From Prado023 sp049688395 (GTDB lineage: Bacteria > Actinomycetota > Actinomycetes > S36-B12 > CAIYMF01): 64,000 bases of DNA. The stretch lies in assembly GCA_049688395.1 (NCBI GenBank), contig JBAVKQ010000039.1, positions 6,427 through 70,426 of the forward strand, written 5' to 3'. The notes under the pieces are model-generated. The model saw only the letters and a list, made by a program, of their open reading frames with translations, was not told the origin of the DNA and ran no database searches. The first letter of the stretch is position 1. The number at the start of each line of letters is the position of its first letter. Made by a program: the position numbers and the translations under genes. This document shows, one piece after another, positions 43,199-53,082 of the stretch.

Positions 43199-43411
43199 CT
43201 AGCCGGTGGACGTGCGCTCGGCTCGGAGCTTGCGCCTGTGTAGTGACAGGGGGACCAGTGCGGTGCCCACCCAGACGGCCAGCGGCCAAACGATGTCGCC
43301 GGTGTCGATCATGACCGCGGCCCAGATGATCGACGCTGCGACGAAGCCGATCTCGGGCAGGTGGCGCCGGATGAGCCCGGCGGGTGCGGGCGGGCCGGGA
43401 GGGTGCGTCAC
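43199..43411 (-). CDS. Small two-span membrane protein
   Basis: A 70-residue product with spans IGFVAASIIWAAVMIDTGDI and WPLAVWVGTALVPLSL and a basic tail. Its ATG overlaps the stop of the oxidoreductase gene (ATGA, 43408-43411), so it is probably its cotranscribed second gene. No family is recognised. Confidence 0.65.
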   Translation of the reverse strand: MTHPPGPPAPAGLIRRHLPEIGFVAASIIWAAVMIDTGDIVWPLAVWVGTALVPLSLHRRKLRAERTSTG

Positions 43412-44433
43412 GACGCGATCTTGATAACCGCCTTGCCGGTCAGCGCGCCGGTCTCCATCGCTTCGATGGCCTGTGGTACCTCCTCCAGAGTGAACTCCCG
43501 GCCGATCGCAGCAGTCACGGTACCCCTGGCCAGGTGTTCGGCGAGTCCCTGGATGGAGTCCAGGGACTCGCCGCTCATGAAGAACGCGAGGCGCTGCTTG
43601 ACGAAGGGCGACAGCAGCGCCGCGCGCAGTTGGCGTCCGATGCCGCCGGTGAAGCGGTCACCGTCCTCTCCGCCGACGATCACGAGCGTGCCCGCCGGGG
43701 TCAGCGCCCGACGAAGGCGGGCGAGCGTGTTGCGTCCTCCGGTGTCGATGATGAGGTCGTAGCGCTGCCCGCCGTCGTCGATGTTCTGCGTGGTGTAGTC
43801 GATGACGTGGTCGGCGCCGAGGTCTCGGACGGCGGCGAGCTTGCTGCTCCTGGCCACGCCGGTGACGGTGGCCTCGAGCGCCTTGGCCAGTTGCACCGTG
43901 AACGAGCCGACCCCGCCGGAGGCCCCGATCACCAGGACCTGCTGGCCCGGCTCGACACGGCCGACGGTGGTCAGGGCCTGCAGTGCGGTGATGCCCGAGA
44001 TCGTCGAAGCAGCGGCCTGTTCGTAGGTGACGCTGGCGGGCTTGTGGACGAGCTTGCACTCCTTGGCTGCCGCGAACTCGGCGTAGGTTCCGGTGCCGAT
44101 GCCGAACACCTGGTCGCCGACGGCGAACCGGGTGACCTCAGCGCCGATCGCTTCGACGCGACCGGCGACGTCCAGGCCCGGCACCGCGTTCTTGGGCCGG
44201 GTGAGGCCGTAGCCCAGGATCCGCATCAGGTAGGGCTTGCCGGTCATGAGGTGCCACACGCCTCGGTCGAGCCCGGCGGCCTGGACCTCGATCAGGACCT
44301 CGTCGGGGGCGATGGTCGGTCGGTCGATCGTGGTGACCTCGAGCAGGTCGGCTGATCCGTAGACGGGTTGGGTCACCGCCCGCATCGTGGTGCCTGTCTG
44401 TGGCTCGGTGGTTCGGTCGTGGCGCGTCTGCAT
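43408..44433 (-). CDS. Zinc-independent quinone oxidoreductase (MDR family)
   Basis: A 341-residue enzyme from ATG 44433 (AGGAGGAA upstream). The GroES-like N-terminal domain has PVYGSADLLEVTTIDRP and DVAGRVEAIGAEVTRFAVGD; the NAD(P)-binding motif is GASGGVGSFTVQLAKALEA. The zinc ligands of alcohol dehydrogenases are not evident, which fits the QOR/zeta-crystallin type. It is divergent from a TetR gene with two operator-like palindromes between, so it is likely induced by a small toxic or quinoid molecule. Confidence 0.9.
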   Translation of the reverse strand: MQTRHDRTTEPQTGTTMRAVTQPVYGSADLLEVTTIDRPTIAPDEVLIEVQAAGLDRGVWHLMTGKPYLMRILGYGLTRPKNAVPGLDVAGRVEAIGAEVTRFAVGDQVFGIGTGTYAEFAAAKECKLVHKPASVTYEQAAASTISGITALQALTTVGRVEPGQQVLVIGASGGVGSFTVQLAKALEATVTGVARSSKLAAVRDLGADHVIDYTTQNIDDGGQRYDLIIDTGGRNTLARLRRALTPAGTLVIVGGEDGDRFTGGIGRQLRAALLSPFVKQRLAFFMSGESLDSIQGLAEHLARGTVTAAIGREFTLEEVPQAIEAMETGALTGKAVIKIAS

Positions 44434-44448
44434 CAAGTTCCTCCTGAG

Positions 44449-44498
44449 TCGTACTATGTATGGGTGGGTTGTTGCGACACTACTGGTACTTAGTACGA
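44449..44498. promoter_or_regulatory. TetR operator pair
   Basis: GTACTTAGTAC (44486-44496) is a palindrome with 5-bp arms around one base. GTACTATGTAT (44451-44461) is a weaker copy. The outer TCGTACTA (44449-44456) and TAGTACGA (44491-44498) are perfect inverted repeats. The sites lie between divergent TetR and oxidoreductase genes, as expected for autoregulation. Confidence 0.72.
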
Positions 44499-44529
44499 TT
44501 GGCAAGGGATTCCCGGAAAGGAGCGTGCG

Positions 44530-45216
<687 letters not shown>

Positions 45217-45555
45217 GGCCGCTGCTCACCTGCCTCGAGTCGCGCCCCAGTGCGCAGTGCGCCCCGCACGATCACGGATGCGACGACGCCGACCAAGTCA
45301 CCACGCAAGGACACGCTTGAGCTGGTCGCGACCGTGTGGTCAGCGGGTCCAGTGCAGCAGCCCAGCTGCAAAGGCAGCCAGGTCGTCGTACCCCAGGGGC
45401 GACTGGATCATCTCCCGCCAAACGAGCGCCGTTCAGGCTATCGGCATGGTCAGGGGGTCATCGCACCCGTTTGACCACGTGCCGGGGCCGTTGAGGACGT
45501 TGCCGGCGTCGGTTCAAGCCCGCCCCATCGGTGCGGCTCGCCCTACAGTGACCGT
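45217..45555. other. Gap without intact gene
   Basis: Minus-strand pieces such as TALVWREMIQSPLGYDDLAA near 45360-45430 look protein-like but are bounded by stops; perhaps a remnant. No promoter stands out. Confidence 0.3.
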
Positions 45556-46542
45556 GTGAGAGCAGCAGTGTCACTCGAGTACGGACCACCGGACGTTGTC
45601 CGGATCGAGGAGATGCCGGTCCCGAAGCCGCACGCGGGTGAGGTACTGATCAAGGTGCATCTGAGCACGGTGAACCGCACCGACTGCGGGTACCGGGCGG
45701 CGCACCCGTTCTTCATCCGAGCTTTCACCGGTTGGCGCAGGCCGAAGCGGACCGTGCTGGGCACAGAGTTCGCCGGGGTGGTGGCAGCGGTGGGATCGGG
45801 AGTGGGACGGTTCAAGGTCGACGACCGGGTGTTCGGCTACAGCGAGCCCGACTTCGGAGCCCACGCGCAGTACCTCACGGTTGACCAGGATGGCCCCGTC
45901 GCGATCATCCCCGAGGGGGTCTCCGAGGAAAGTGCAGCCGCCAGCACCGAGGCCTCGCACTACGCTCTGGCCATCATCGGCAAGGGCGGGATCGAGCCCG
46001 GGCAAGATGTCCTGGTCTACGGGGCCAGCGGAGGGATCGGGTCAGCAGCCGTGCAGCTGCTCAAGGTCCTTGATGTCAATGTCACAGCCGTCTGCGGACC
46101 GGAGGCCCTCGACCTCATGGCCCAGATCGGGGCGGACCGGGTGATTGACCGCACTGCCGAGGACTTCACGCAGGGCAGCGATCGGTACGACGTGGTCATC
46201 GACGCCGTCGGCAAGAGCAGCTTCGGCAAGTGCCGACCGGTGCTGCGCCCCGATGGCAAGTACCTCACGACGGACCTCGGTCGCGGATGGCAGAACCCGC
46301 CACTGCAGCTCGCGACCAAGCTTGGTCGTGGCCGGCGGGTCATGGTGCCGACCCCGCCGCCGTTCGACAAGGCACTCATCGAGGAGTTCCAGGAGTTGCT
46401 GAGCACCGGTCAGTTCCGGCCGGTCCTCGACGAGCGGCGTTTTCACCTGGGCCAGATCGTCGAGGCATACCGCTACGTCGAGTCACAGCAGAAGGTGGGC
46501 AACGTCCTGCTCAGGGTGGCACCAGCCCAACCAGATCGGTGA
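45556..46542 (+). CDS. NAD(P)-dependent alcohol dehydrogenase-like oxidoreductase (MDR)
   Basis: A 328-residue cytoplasmic enzyme from GTG 45556. GroES-like domain: PKPHAGEVLIKVHLSTVNRT and GTEFAGVVAAVGSGVGRFKV; cofactor motif YGASGGIGSAAVQLLKVLD. It closes with QIVEAYRYVESQQKVGNVLL, common to this family. Zinc ligands are not evident. Substrate unknown; it is distinct from the oxidoreductase at 43408. Confidence 0.9.
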   Translation: MRAAVSLEYGPPDVVRIEEMPVPKPHAGEVLIKVHLSTVNRTDCGYRAAHPFFIRAFTGWRRPKRTVLGTEFAGVVAAVGSGVGRFKVDDRVFGYSEPDFGAHAQYLTVDQDGPVAIIPEGVSEESAAASTEASHYALAIIGKGGIEPGQDVLVYGASGGIGSAAVQLLKVLDVNVTAVCGPEALDLMAQIGADRVIDRTAEDFTQGSDRYDVVIDAVGKSSFGKCRPVLRPDGKYLTTDLGRGWQNPPLQLATKLGRGRRVMVPTPPPFDKALIEEFQELLSTGQFRPVLDERRFHLGQIVEAYRYVESQQKVGNVLLRVAPAQPDR

Positions 46543-47051
46543 TCGGGAGACAGGGCACCGGGGCGGATCGCGAACGCGCAGTGACTCCTGGGCGGAGCGA
46601 CTCCGGTAGACGACACCCCAACTGACACCTGCGCTGGCCATCTATGGAAGGACACAGCACTCTCCGGAAGAACACAGCACTCTTCGCGTTGCACCCGTCC
46701 GGATGGCTTCTCAGGGCCGGACCTCCAACAGCACGCAGAACTGGCCGGCACAAGGCGCGTCTATCCGGGCGCTGTGACGCACCCGCTTCGGCTCGGTCGG
46801 AAGCACGATCTCGGCGGCAGATCCGCATGGCCGCGGGCGACGCTGCGCGGCATGAGCGGACGCAACAAGGCAACCCGAATCGGTTGACGGTCGAGGCTCT
46901 CACCCCCCGCCCTCGGTGCAGGCCGAGCGGTGCTGGCCGGTGGGCGGTTGGCTGCTCGATTCGCTCGACCCGGCACCTTGATGGCTCGAGCCTGGTATCT
47001 GCGCCGCGACGACTCCAAGGCAGCAACGACCACGCGGGTCCCGCGGGCGCC
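46543..47051. other. Gap without recognised gene
   Basis: About 500 bp. A short imperfect direct repeat (GGACACAGCACTCT and GAACACAGCACTCT) lies near 46650-46683. Open frames here look like random high-GC reading. Confidence 0.35.
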
Positions 47052-48059
47052 TCAGAGCCCCCCGAGCGCTTCGGGATGATCGTCCATGTACTGGCCGATG
47101 ACCGTCTCGACGTCGGGGTCGGCCGTGACACCGAGGGCAGCCGCCCTGGAGCTGTCGAAGCGGGTCGGCCAGGACGCGACGATCTCCTCGATGGCGGGAT
47201 CGATCTGCATGCGGACTCGTGCGGCCACCTTGTCGCCGGCGAGCTTCGCGAGGGCGGCGAGCATCTGTGCCACGCTGACAGTCAGCGCGGGCAGGTTCAC
47301 CGGCAACCGGCCGGAAAGCTGGCCCGCGGCGGGTCCGCGCGGGGCCTCGGCGACGGTGAGGATGCCAGCCACGGTCGCGCGCGGGGACGATATGGCCAGC
47401 GGCAGATCGGGTGGCACCGGGCACGTCACCTCGAGCCCGGCGAGCGGTTCGCGGACGATGCCGGAGACGAAGCCCGATGCGGCGGCATTGGGCAGGCCCG
47501 GACGGATGGCCACGGTCATCAGGCGCACCACCCGACCATCCACGAAGCCCTTGCGGGTGTAGTCGGCGATGAGCGTCTCCGAGGCGAGCTTCTGAGCTCC
47601 GTAGCTCGAGTGGGGTATCGCAAGCGTCGCCTCCGACACCACGTCGGGCGGGGGCACGCCCGGGTCGGGCCCATACACGGCCAAGCTGCTGGAGAAGAGC
47701 ATCGTGGCCAGTCCTCCGCCCCGGTCCCGCTGCGCTCGGGCTGCCTCGAGGACCGCCTGCGTGCCCATCAGGTTGCTGGTCATGCCGAGGTCGAAGTCGC
47801 GCTCGCACTCCGCGGAGACGGCTGAGGCCAGGTGGAACACGACGTCGACCCGGTCTGCGAACAGCTCCGGCAGGCTGTCGGCGAGGTCACCGCCCACCGT
47901 GTGAACGGTGCCGACGTGGTCGAGATCGGCCGGCCTGGGTGCCACGTCCGCGAGGACGAGCTCGTCCACGTGCTGCCCACACAGCGAGCCGCGGGAGAGG
48001 ATCTCGCGGGCCAGTGTCCTGCCGACGAATCCGTGGCCGCCGGTGATGACGACTCGCAT
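47052..48059 (-). CDS. denD: D-erythronate dehydrogenase-like SDR (DenD)
   Basis: A 335-residue extended SDR from ATG 48059. Rossmann motif GGHGFVGRTLA, then VDVVFHLASAVSAECERDFD and the YGAQK catalytic pair (YxxxK) in SSYGAQKLASETLI. The RLMTVAIRPGLPNAAASGFV stretch is characteristic of D-erythronate dehydrogenases, which oxidise D-erythronate to 2-oxo-tetronate. It pairs with the four-carbon acid sugar kinase gene 75 bp upstream on the same strand. The isomerase and aldolase (OtnI, OtnC) are not in the window. Confidence 0.83.
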   Translation of the reverse strand: MRVVITGGHGFVGRTLAREILSRGSLCGQHVDELVLADVAPRPADLDHVGTVHTVGGDLADSLPELFADRVDVVFHLASAVSAECERDFDLGMTSNLMGTQAVLEAARAQRDRGGGLATMLFSSSLAVYGPDPGVPPPDVVSEATLAIPHSSYGAQKLASETLIADYTRKGFVDGRVVRLMTVAIRPGLPNAAASGFVSGIVREPLAGLEVTCPVPPDLPLAISSPRATVAGILTVAEAPRGPAAGQLSGRLPVNLPALTVSVAQMLAALAKLAGDKVAARVRMQIDPAIEEIVASWPTRFDSSRAAALGVTADPDVETVIGQYMDDHPEALGGL

Positions 48060-48134
48060 GCGGCTGCCTCCAACCAGGTCAGGCTCCGCCGGATGGTCAC
48101 GACAGGTGCCCTCGCCCCGACCTTCTCACGATCA

Positions 48135-49568
48135 TCAGGCCGACAGCGTGTCGACGACATCGGCCAGTGAGGTGGGCCCGCCGACGTTGCCGGCGAACAC
48201 GATGTAGGGGATGCCCTGTGCTGGTCCATCCATGGGCTCCCAGAGCGAGACGAGTCCGGGCAGCATCGTTCCCCGGACCATGGCGCGCCCGATCGACAGG
48301 CCCCGGGCCGCGACGTCCGAGGACGTGATGCCGCCCTTCGCGACGACGAACCTCGGTGGCCGGGCGGCCACGACCTGCCTGACGACCTCGACGATCCCGG
48401 TCGAGACCCGTCGCGCGATGGCCAGCGACCCGTCGGCGTCGTGGGCTCGCACGAGCGTCCTCGACGTGCGCACGACGACGTTCCCGGTGCCGAGCCCGTC
48501 GATCGCTGCCCGGGCGAGGTCGCGCACCTGGTGCTCATCACGCCCGGCCAGATATGCACTGACGTCGAGTTCCAGCTCCGTCGGGTGACCGCGTTCGACG
48601 AAACGGTCGAGCTGGCTTGTCGTCAACGACACGTGGGACCCGACCACGACCAGCCCCCCGGGGGCACCTTCGGCAGGTCCCCCCTTGCGAATCCTCGCGA
48701 TGTCGCCCGGCGCGAGGGGTGCGGTGATCTCCTGACCGATGAACGCTCGCACGAACGGGGGCCCCACCCGGTAGATCAGCCGACTGCCCTGCCGTTCCGC
48801 GGCGTACAGGGCCACCGCAAGCAGCCGCAGGTCGTTCTCGTCGGCGATGTCGACGACGACCGGCTGGGCGTCGCTGAGCCCACGAAGGACCCGCACCGTC
48901 GCGTCGGGGTCGGCTCGCAGGGTCCGCAGATCGACGCGGGCGACCTCACCTGCCGCGTACCTTCCAGCGGTCTTCTCCGCCACCCAGCCACAAAGGTCAG
49001 ACGACGTGAACCCGAATGTCGCATCTGCAGCGAACTCAGTCTCTGCGACCGGCGTGTACCCCTCGCAGGCGCTGCCAGCGTGATGGACCGAGTCGACCGT
49101 GATCCGGCCCGCGTCCGGGAAAGCCGGCACGAGAACCACACCGTCCGGGGGCTGTCCCGTTGCGGAGCCAACCACCCGCGCGAGGGTGTCGGTCTCCAGG
49201 GGAAAGTGCCCGCGCAACGTCGAGTCCGACCGCGACACGAAGTCCACACGCACGCCGACCCGCTCCGCGGCTATCAGGGCCGCCCTGGCCACCTCCCGGG
49301 TCCGCCGCCCCGCATCCGAACCGGACAGGCTCCGGGTGTTGGTCATCACATACACCGCCGACGCACCCAGGCTCAGGGCCCAACGCAGGGAATCGGGCGT
49401 CCAGTTCAGGAGAACCGGCAGCCCGGCCACTGACTGCGTGCCCGTCGGGTCATCGTCCAGGACCACAAGAACGCGCACGGCCGAACGGGCCAGGTCCGCG
49501 ACCTCGTCAGCCGACACCCTCCGCCCCGCCGGCATCCCCTCGAGCAGGGCCGCAAAGGAGACGGGCAT
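48135..49568 (-). CDS. Four-carbon acid sugar kinase (OtnK/DtnK-type, DUF1537)
   Basis: About 477 residues if ATG 49568 is used (GGGGA upstream; 49577 and 49619 are alternatives). The N-terminal domain has VLDDDPTGTQSVAGLPVLL and SRSDSTLRGHFPLE. The C-terminal nucleotide-binding domain has FVVAKGGITSSDVAARGL and IVFAGNVGG. These enzymes phosphorylate 2-oxo-tetronate or D-threonate/erythronate. With the adjacent DenD-like gene this gives the first two steps of tetronate catabolism. Confidence 0.9.
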   Translation of the reverse strand: MPVSFAALLEGMPAGRRVSADEVADLARSAVRVLVVLDDDPTGTQSVAGLPVLLNWTPDSLRWALSLGASAVYVMTNTRSLSGSDAGRRTREVARAALIAAERVGVRVDFVSRSDSTLRGHFPLETDTLARVVGSATGQPPDGVVLVPAFPDAGRITVDSVHHAGSACEGYTPVAETEFAADATFGFTSSDLCGWVAEKTAGRYAAGEVARVDLRTLRADPDATVRVLRGLSDAQPVVVDIADENDLRLLAVALYAAERQGSRLIYRVGPPFVRAFIGQEITAPLAPGDIARIRKGGPAEGAPGGLVVVGSHVSLTTSQLDRFVERGHPTELELDVSAYLAGRDEHQVRDLARAAIDGLGTGNVVVRTSRTLVRAHDADGSLAIARRVSTGIVEVVRQVVAARPPRFVVAKGGITSSDVAARGLSIGRAMVRGTMLPGLVSLWEPMDGPAQGIPYIVFAGNVGGPTSLADVVDTLSA

Positions 49569-49916
49569 GGTCCCCATTGTGGGCCGAAAACCGTGCCCGG
49601 GGTATCTCAGCATGGCCATCGACGGCAGTGCTGGCCAAGCCGGTCAACAGTCACACCCAGCGATTCGCCGGGAGTCCACACCCCAACCCGGCACTTCGAC
49701 GATCAGATTCACCTGCAGGGTGGGCTGCTCGTGCCTGGGTCACTCTGGGTGAGTGAATTGGGGGAACGGCCGACGTGGGTTGCGTCCCGTGGGCGGCGTG
49801 CCACTGGGCCGGTTGGGTCCCACGATGGTGAGCGCCGATACCGTCCGGGGCTGTAACCACCAATACCGAATGGCGCCGGCCGTCCCTGTCGATGGACAGG
49901 GCGGCCGCGTGCACGG
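49569..49916. other. Divergent gap
   Basis: About 350 bp between the kinase and GDPD-like genes, without a clear gene. The stretch 49677-49750 resembles 40256-40330. Confidence 0.35.
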
Positions 49917-50762
49917 TTGGCTGAGACCGTGGCTGCGCGACGATCGGCAAGCGTGCGACGCTCGGCAGTCGGCGGCGTCCTGCTGGCCGTGCTCCTGGTC
50001 GGTGCGGCGGTCATGGTACTCGCGTCGCCGCATTCTCAGCGCTTCACCGCGGCCGTGTCCCCTGACCAGTTCCAGGAGGCGCTCGATCCGGCGCTGATCG
50101 GGCAATACCCGCCCATCCTCGGGGTCGCGCACAACGCGGGCAACCGGCTGGACACCCTGTCCGTCGCGCTCGACAACGGCGCCGCCGTGATCGAGGTCGA
50201 TGTGGTCTCGACGCGGGGTCGTCTGGTTGCCGGTCGCGACCAACGACTGGCATGGATAGCGAACCGGTTGTTCCGCGGTCCGACCCTCGAGCAGGTGTGG
50301 AACGCAGCCGAATCGGCCCAGATCCTCAAGCTGGACCTCAAGCAGGACGACCAGGCGTACCTCGACGACCTCGTGGCATTCCTTGCCCCGCGCGAAGGGA
50401 CTCGGCGGGTGATGATCTCGACACGAGACGCCGACGCGCTCCGGTTCCTGCGGGGCCAGCTGGCCGATGTCGAGCTGCTCACGTCGCTGGCCAACCCAGA
50501 GGCCATTGCGACGTTTCGCTCCGACGGCGCCCTACGAGCAGAGGTCGACGGCGTCTCAGTGTTCCAGGGGCTTGTCGACGGACCCTTGGTGACCTGGCTC
50601 CACGAGGAGCGGCTGCTGGTGCTGACCTGGACCGTCAACGACGTCGTGCGGTTGAACCAGGTAGTCAGTGCGGGCGTAGATGGCGTCACGACCGCGAACC
50701 TGGCGATTCTCCAGGAGCTGGCACCAGCAATTCCCAGCAGTCCGGCCAAGGATCCCACCTGA
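49917..50762 (+). CDS. Membrane-anchored glycerophosphodiesterase-like protein
   Basis: About 280 residues from TTG 49917, or GTG 49929. One N-terminal span (GGVLLAVLLVGAAVMVLA) is followed by a GDPD-like TIM barrel: GVAHNAGNRLDTLSVALDNG, with the family's E-x-D as VIEVDVV, and late WTVNDVVRLNQVVSAGVDGV. The usual HRG of GDPD is HNAG here and the second catalytic histidine is not evident, so the enzyme may be divergent or inactive. Extracytoplasmic. Confidence 0.7.
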   Translation: MAETVAARRSASVRRSAVGGVLLAVLLVGAAVMVLASPHSQRFTAAVSPDQFQEALDPALIGQYPPILGVAHNAGNRLDTLSVALDNGAAVIEVDVVSTRGRLVAGRDQRLAWIANRLFRGPTLEQVWNAAESAQILKLDLKQDDQAYLDDLVAFLAPREGTRRVMISTRDADALRFLRGQLADVELLTSLANPEAIATFRSDGALRAEVDGVSVFQGLVDGPLVTWLHEERLLVLTWTVNDVVRLNQVVSAGVDGVTTANLAILQELAPAIPSSPAKDPT

Positions 50763-50934
50763 TCCGTGGTGACCTGCCCGGACGGCGCCGGGGAGAACCA
50801 CATCCGCCATTCACGGCAGCGACCGCTGTCCGGTCCAGGACGGTCGAGTCCTGATCGGCACCGGGTCGCCGGTCCCCGGGATGGACCTGCAGCGGGAATG
50901 ATCACCGCGCGCGGACGGTTGGGGGGCCAGTAAG

Positions 50935-51120
50935 GCCATCACCGACGCCGAGCACGGGGACCCCGGTGTCCTGACCTTGACCGACCAGCCTGAGCCTCGA
51001 GTCGGGAATGATGAGGTGCTCGTGCGTGTCCGCAGCGCCAGCGTGAACCCGGTCGACTGGAAGGTCATGGCCGGGTACCTCGATGGATTGATGTCCGTGC
51101 ACTTCCCAGTGATCGCCGGT
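50935..51120 (+). pseudogene. MDR oxidoreductase, N-terminal remnant
   Basis: The frame KAITDAEHGDPGVLTLTDQP, PRVGNDEVLVRVRSASVNPV, DWKVMAGYLDGL is the beginning of an NADP-dependent zinc-type oxidoreductase. The initiator position reads AGT and similarity stops after HFPVIAGW at about 51120. Only 60 codons remain. Confidence 0.75.
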
Positions 51121-51169
51121 TGGCCCCGGTGCGCGCCCGGAGAGTCAGTCAACCCGAGGATGGAGGGCC

Positions 51170-51541
51170 ATGGTCGACAAGCAGGGCTTCGACGACACCG
51201 AGTGGGAGCTTCTCCTTTCCGTGCCGTTCGCCGAGTTCTTCCTCGTTGCATACGCCGATGGCACGGTGTCCCCAGCAGAGGGCCGCGCCTTCGCCTCGAT
51301 CGCAAAGGAGGTCGGCGAGCAGGCGGACCGCCCGCAGGATGGCCACGGTTCGGGTTCGGTCGAAGGACAACCGCCGATGAACAGCGCAGCATCGAAAGCG
51401 TCCGGCAGGTTCTGGGTCTCCCCGGTGCCCCATGAGGCCTCGGCCCCGGTCGACGAGGGGCTGCACCCGCGTTGGGTGGAGCCCCTCGTCGTGGGTCGGG
51501 TCAGGTCGGGGTCGCGATGCCTGCCGTGGTCCCAGAGATGA
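51170..51541 (+). CDS. TerB-like N-terminal fragment fused to unrelated tail
   Basis: ATG 51170 (GGAGGGCC upstream) gives MVDKQGFDDTEWELLLSVPF, then LVAYADGTVSPAEGRAFASI, an all-helical TerB-like pattern. After about residue 50 the sequence becomes unlike any domain, so the gene is probably truncated and fused. Confidence 0.45.
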   Translation: MVDKQGFDDTEWELLLSVPFAEFFLVAYADGTVSPAEGRAFASIAKEVGEQADRPQDGHGSGSVEGQPPMNSAASKASGRFWVSPVPHEASAPVDEGLHPRWVEPLVVGRVRSGSRCLPWSQR

Positions 51542-51560
51542 CGGCCCGTCCGTCAGCGCC

Positions 51561-52139
51561 CTAGCGAGGCTGTCCGGCTTGCCGAGCTCCGGGGACGTCG
51601 ACGAGTCGGCCGCTACGAACGTCGTACAGGAAGCCATGGATCGGGATCCGGCCCGGTACCAGGGGGTGGTTGCGGACCCGGGTGACGTCGTCGACCACCG
51701 ACTGCTGGGCATCGGAGATGGTCAGCCAGTCGATATCGCTGGCCTCTGTAGCTCCGGGACACTGCCGACATCGGTGAACCCGTCCGGGCCCGATGCGGCC
51801 GTCTCCAGGCTGCTGGCCAGCAGTCCCCGCATCACGTCGTCGGTGAAGAGCTCCATCCCGCAGTCGGTGTGATGGATCACGAACCACTCCCGAGTCCCTG
51901 ACAACTTGTAGGAGATCACCAGCGACCGGATGGCATCGTCGCTGGCCCGACCCCCAGCGTTGCGGATCACGTGCGTATCACCCTCTGCCAGGCCCGCGTA
52001 CTTCGCCGGATCCAGCCGCGCGTCCATGCAGGTCAAGATCGCGAAACCCCGGGCTGGCGGCAGTGCCAACTCCGACCCGCGCACCGAGCGACTAGGCGTA
52101 GGCGGAATTGGCGGCACGAACCTCATCGAGAACAGACAC
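51561..52139 (-). pseudogene. Beta-carbonic anhydrase, multiple frameshifts
   Basis: GTG 52139 (GAGAGGT upstream) starts SVLDEVRAANSAYA, followed by TAG in that frame. Another frame continues ELALPPARGFAILTCMDARL with the zinc Cys and Asp-Arg, then THVIRNAGGRASDD and WFVIHHTDCGMELF with the zinc His and Cys. A third frame ends ATEASDIDWLTISDAQQSVV and YDVRSGRLVDVP. All active-site residues of a beta-class enzyme are present, but at least two shifts (near 52070 and 51757) separate them. Confidence 0.85.
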
Positions 52140-52260
52140 GGACAGAACCTCTCGTCGGCGATCGGCACGGGTGCCGATCGTGGGTTGAGTCGGATGCTTG
52201 AGGGGGGGGCAATGATGCCTCGCCTGCGGCGTCGCTGCTCGTCTTCTGCGAGGATCATCC

Positions 52261-53082
52261 ATGGTCTGGAGGGCATCGGCAGTCGTGCTTGTCCTGGCAG
52301 GGGTCGTGATCGGCCTGCTGTGGATGTTCCAGCGACACCTGATCTACTTCCCGGATCGGTCCCCGGTACCGTCGGCGGCCGCAGTCCTGGTCGGCGCCCA
52401 GGACATCATCCTGCAGACCAGCGATGGGCTGGCTCTCAGCGCGTGGTTCGTCCTTCCGACCGGTACGCCTCGTAACGGCGCCGTCCTGCTCGTGCCCGGC
52501 AACGCCGGCAACCGCGCTGATCGCGCCGAACTCGCCGACGAGTTGCGGCGCCAAGGGTTTGCGATCCTGCTCATGGACTATCGCGGTTACGGTGGCAACC
52601 CGGGCACCCCCAGCGAGGCGGGGCTCGCCAGGGATTCTGACGCGGCCGTCGCCGCCTTGACCGAACTCGGCTACCCGTCGGAACGCACGATCTACTTCGG
52701 TGAGTCGCTGGGGGCCGCAGTAGTGGCCTCGCTCCAGCAGCGCCACCCGCCCGCTGGGGTCGTGCTGCGGTCGCCATTCACCGAGCTCGCCGACGTGGGC
52801 GCCCACCTCTACCCGTGGCTCCCGGTCCGGTTGCTGCTGCGGGAGCGGTTCCCGGTTGCGCAGTTGATGGCGACGTCCCAGGTCCCGGCTGTCGTGGTCT
52901 ACGGCGACAGCGACACCGTCGTGCCCCCGACTCTCAGCGCAGGGGTTGCGCACTCCGCCGGCGCGCTGGTGTCTGAGGTCGTGCTCAGTGGGGCGGATCA
53001 CAACGACCCGCAGATGTTCGGAACCGAGGTGGTCGGCGCCGTCGTGCGGTTGGCCGACCACGTCGGACTGCCCGTGGCCTGA
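52261..53082 (+). CDS. Alpha/beta hydrolase (BEM46/ABHD-type)
   Basis: A 273-residue protein from ATG 52261. An N-terminal signal anchor (AVVLVLAGVVIGLLWMFQ) and the YFPDRSP start are typical of the group. The nucleophile elbow is GESLG, the acid is in YGDSDTVVP and the histidine in GADHNDP, so the triad is complete. It is probably anchored in the membrane; the substrate is unknown. Confidence 0.9.
   Translation: MVWRASAVVLVLAGVVIGLLWMFQRHLIYFPDRSPVPSAAAVLVGAQDIILQTSDGLALSAWFVLPTGTPRNGAVLLVPGNAGNRADRAELADELRRQGFAILLMDYRGYGGNPGTPSEAGLARDSDAAVAALTELGYPSERTIYFGESLGAAVVASLQQRHPPAGVVLRSPFTELADVGAHLYPWLPVRLLLRERFPVAQLMATSQVPAVVVYGDSDTVVPPTLSAGVAHSAGALVSEVVLSGADHNDPQMFGTEVVGAVVRLADHVGLPVA

Noticed and set aside
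45490..45530. Possible tRNA T-arm (GGTTCAAGCC)
   Set aside because: No acceptor stem, D-arm or anticodon arm can be built around it.
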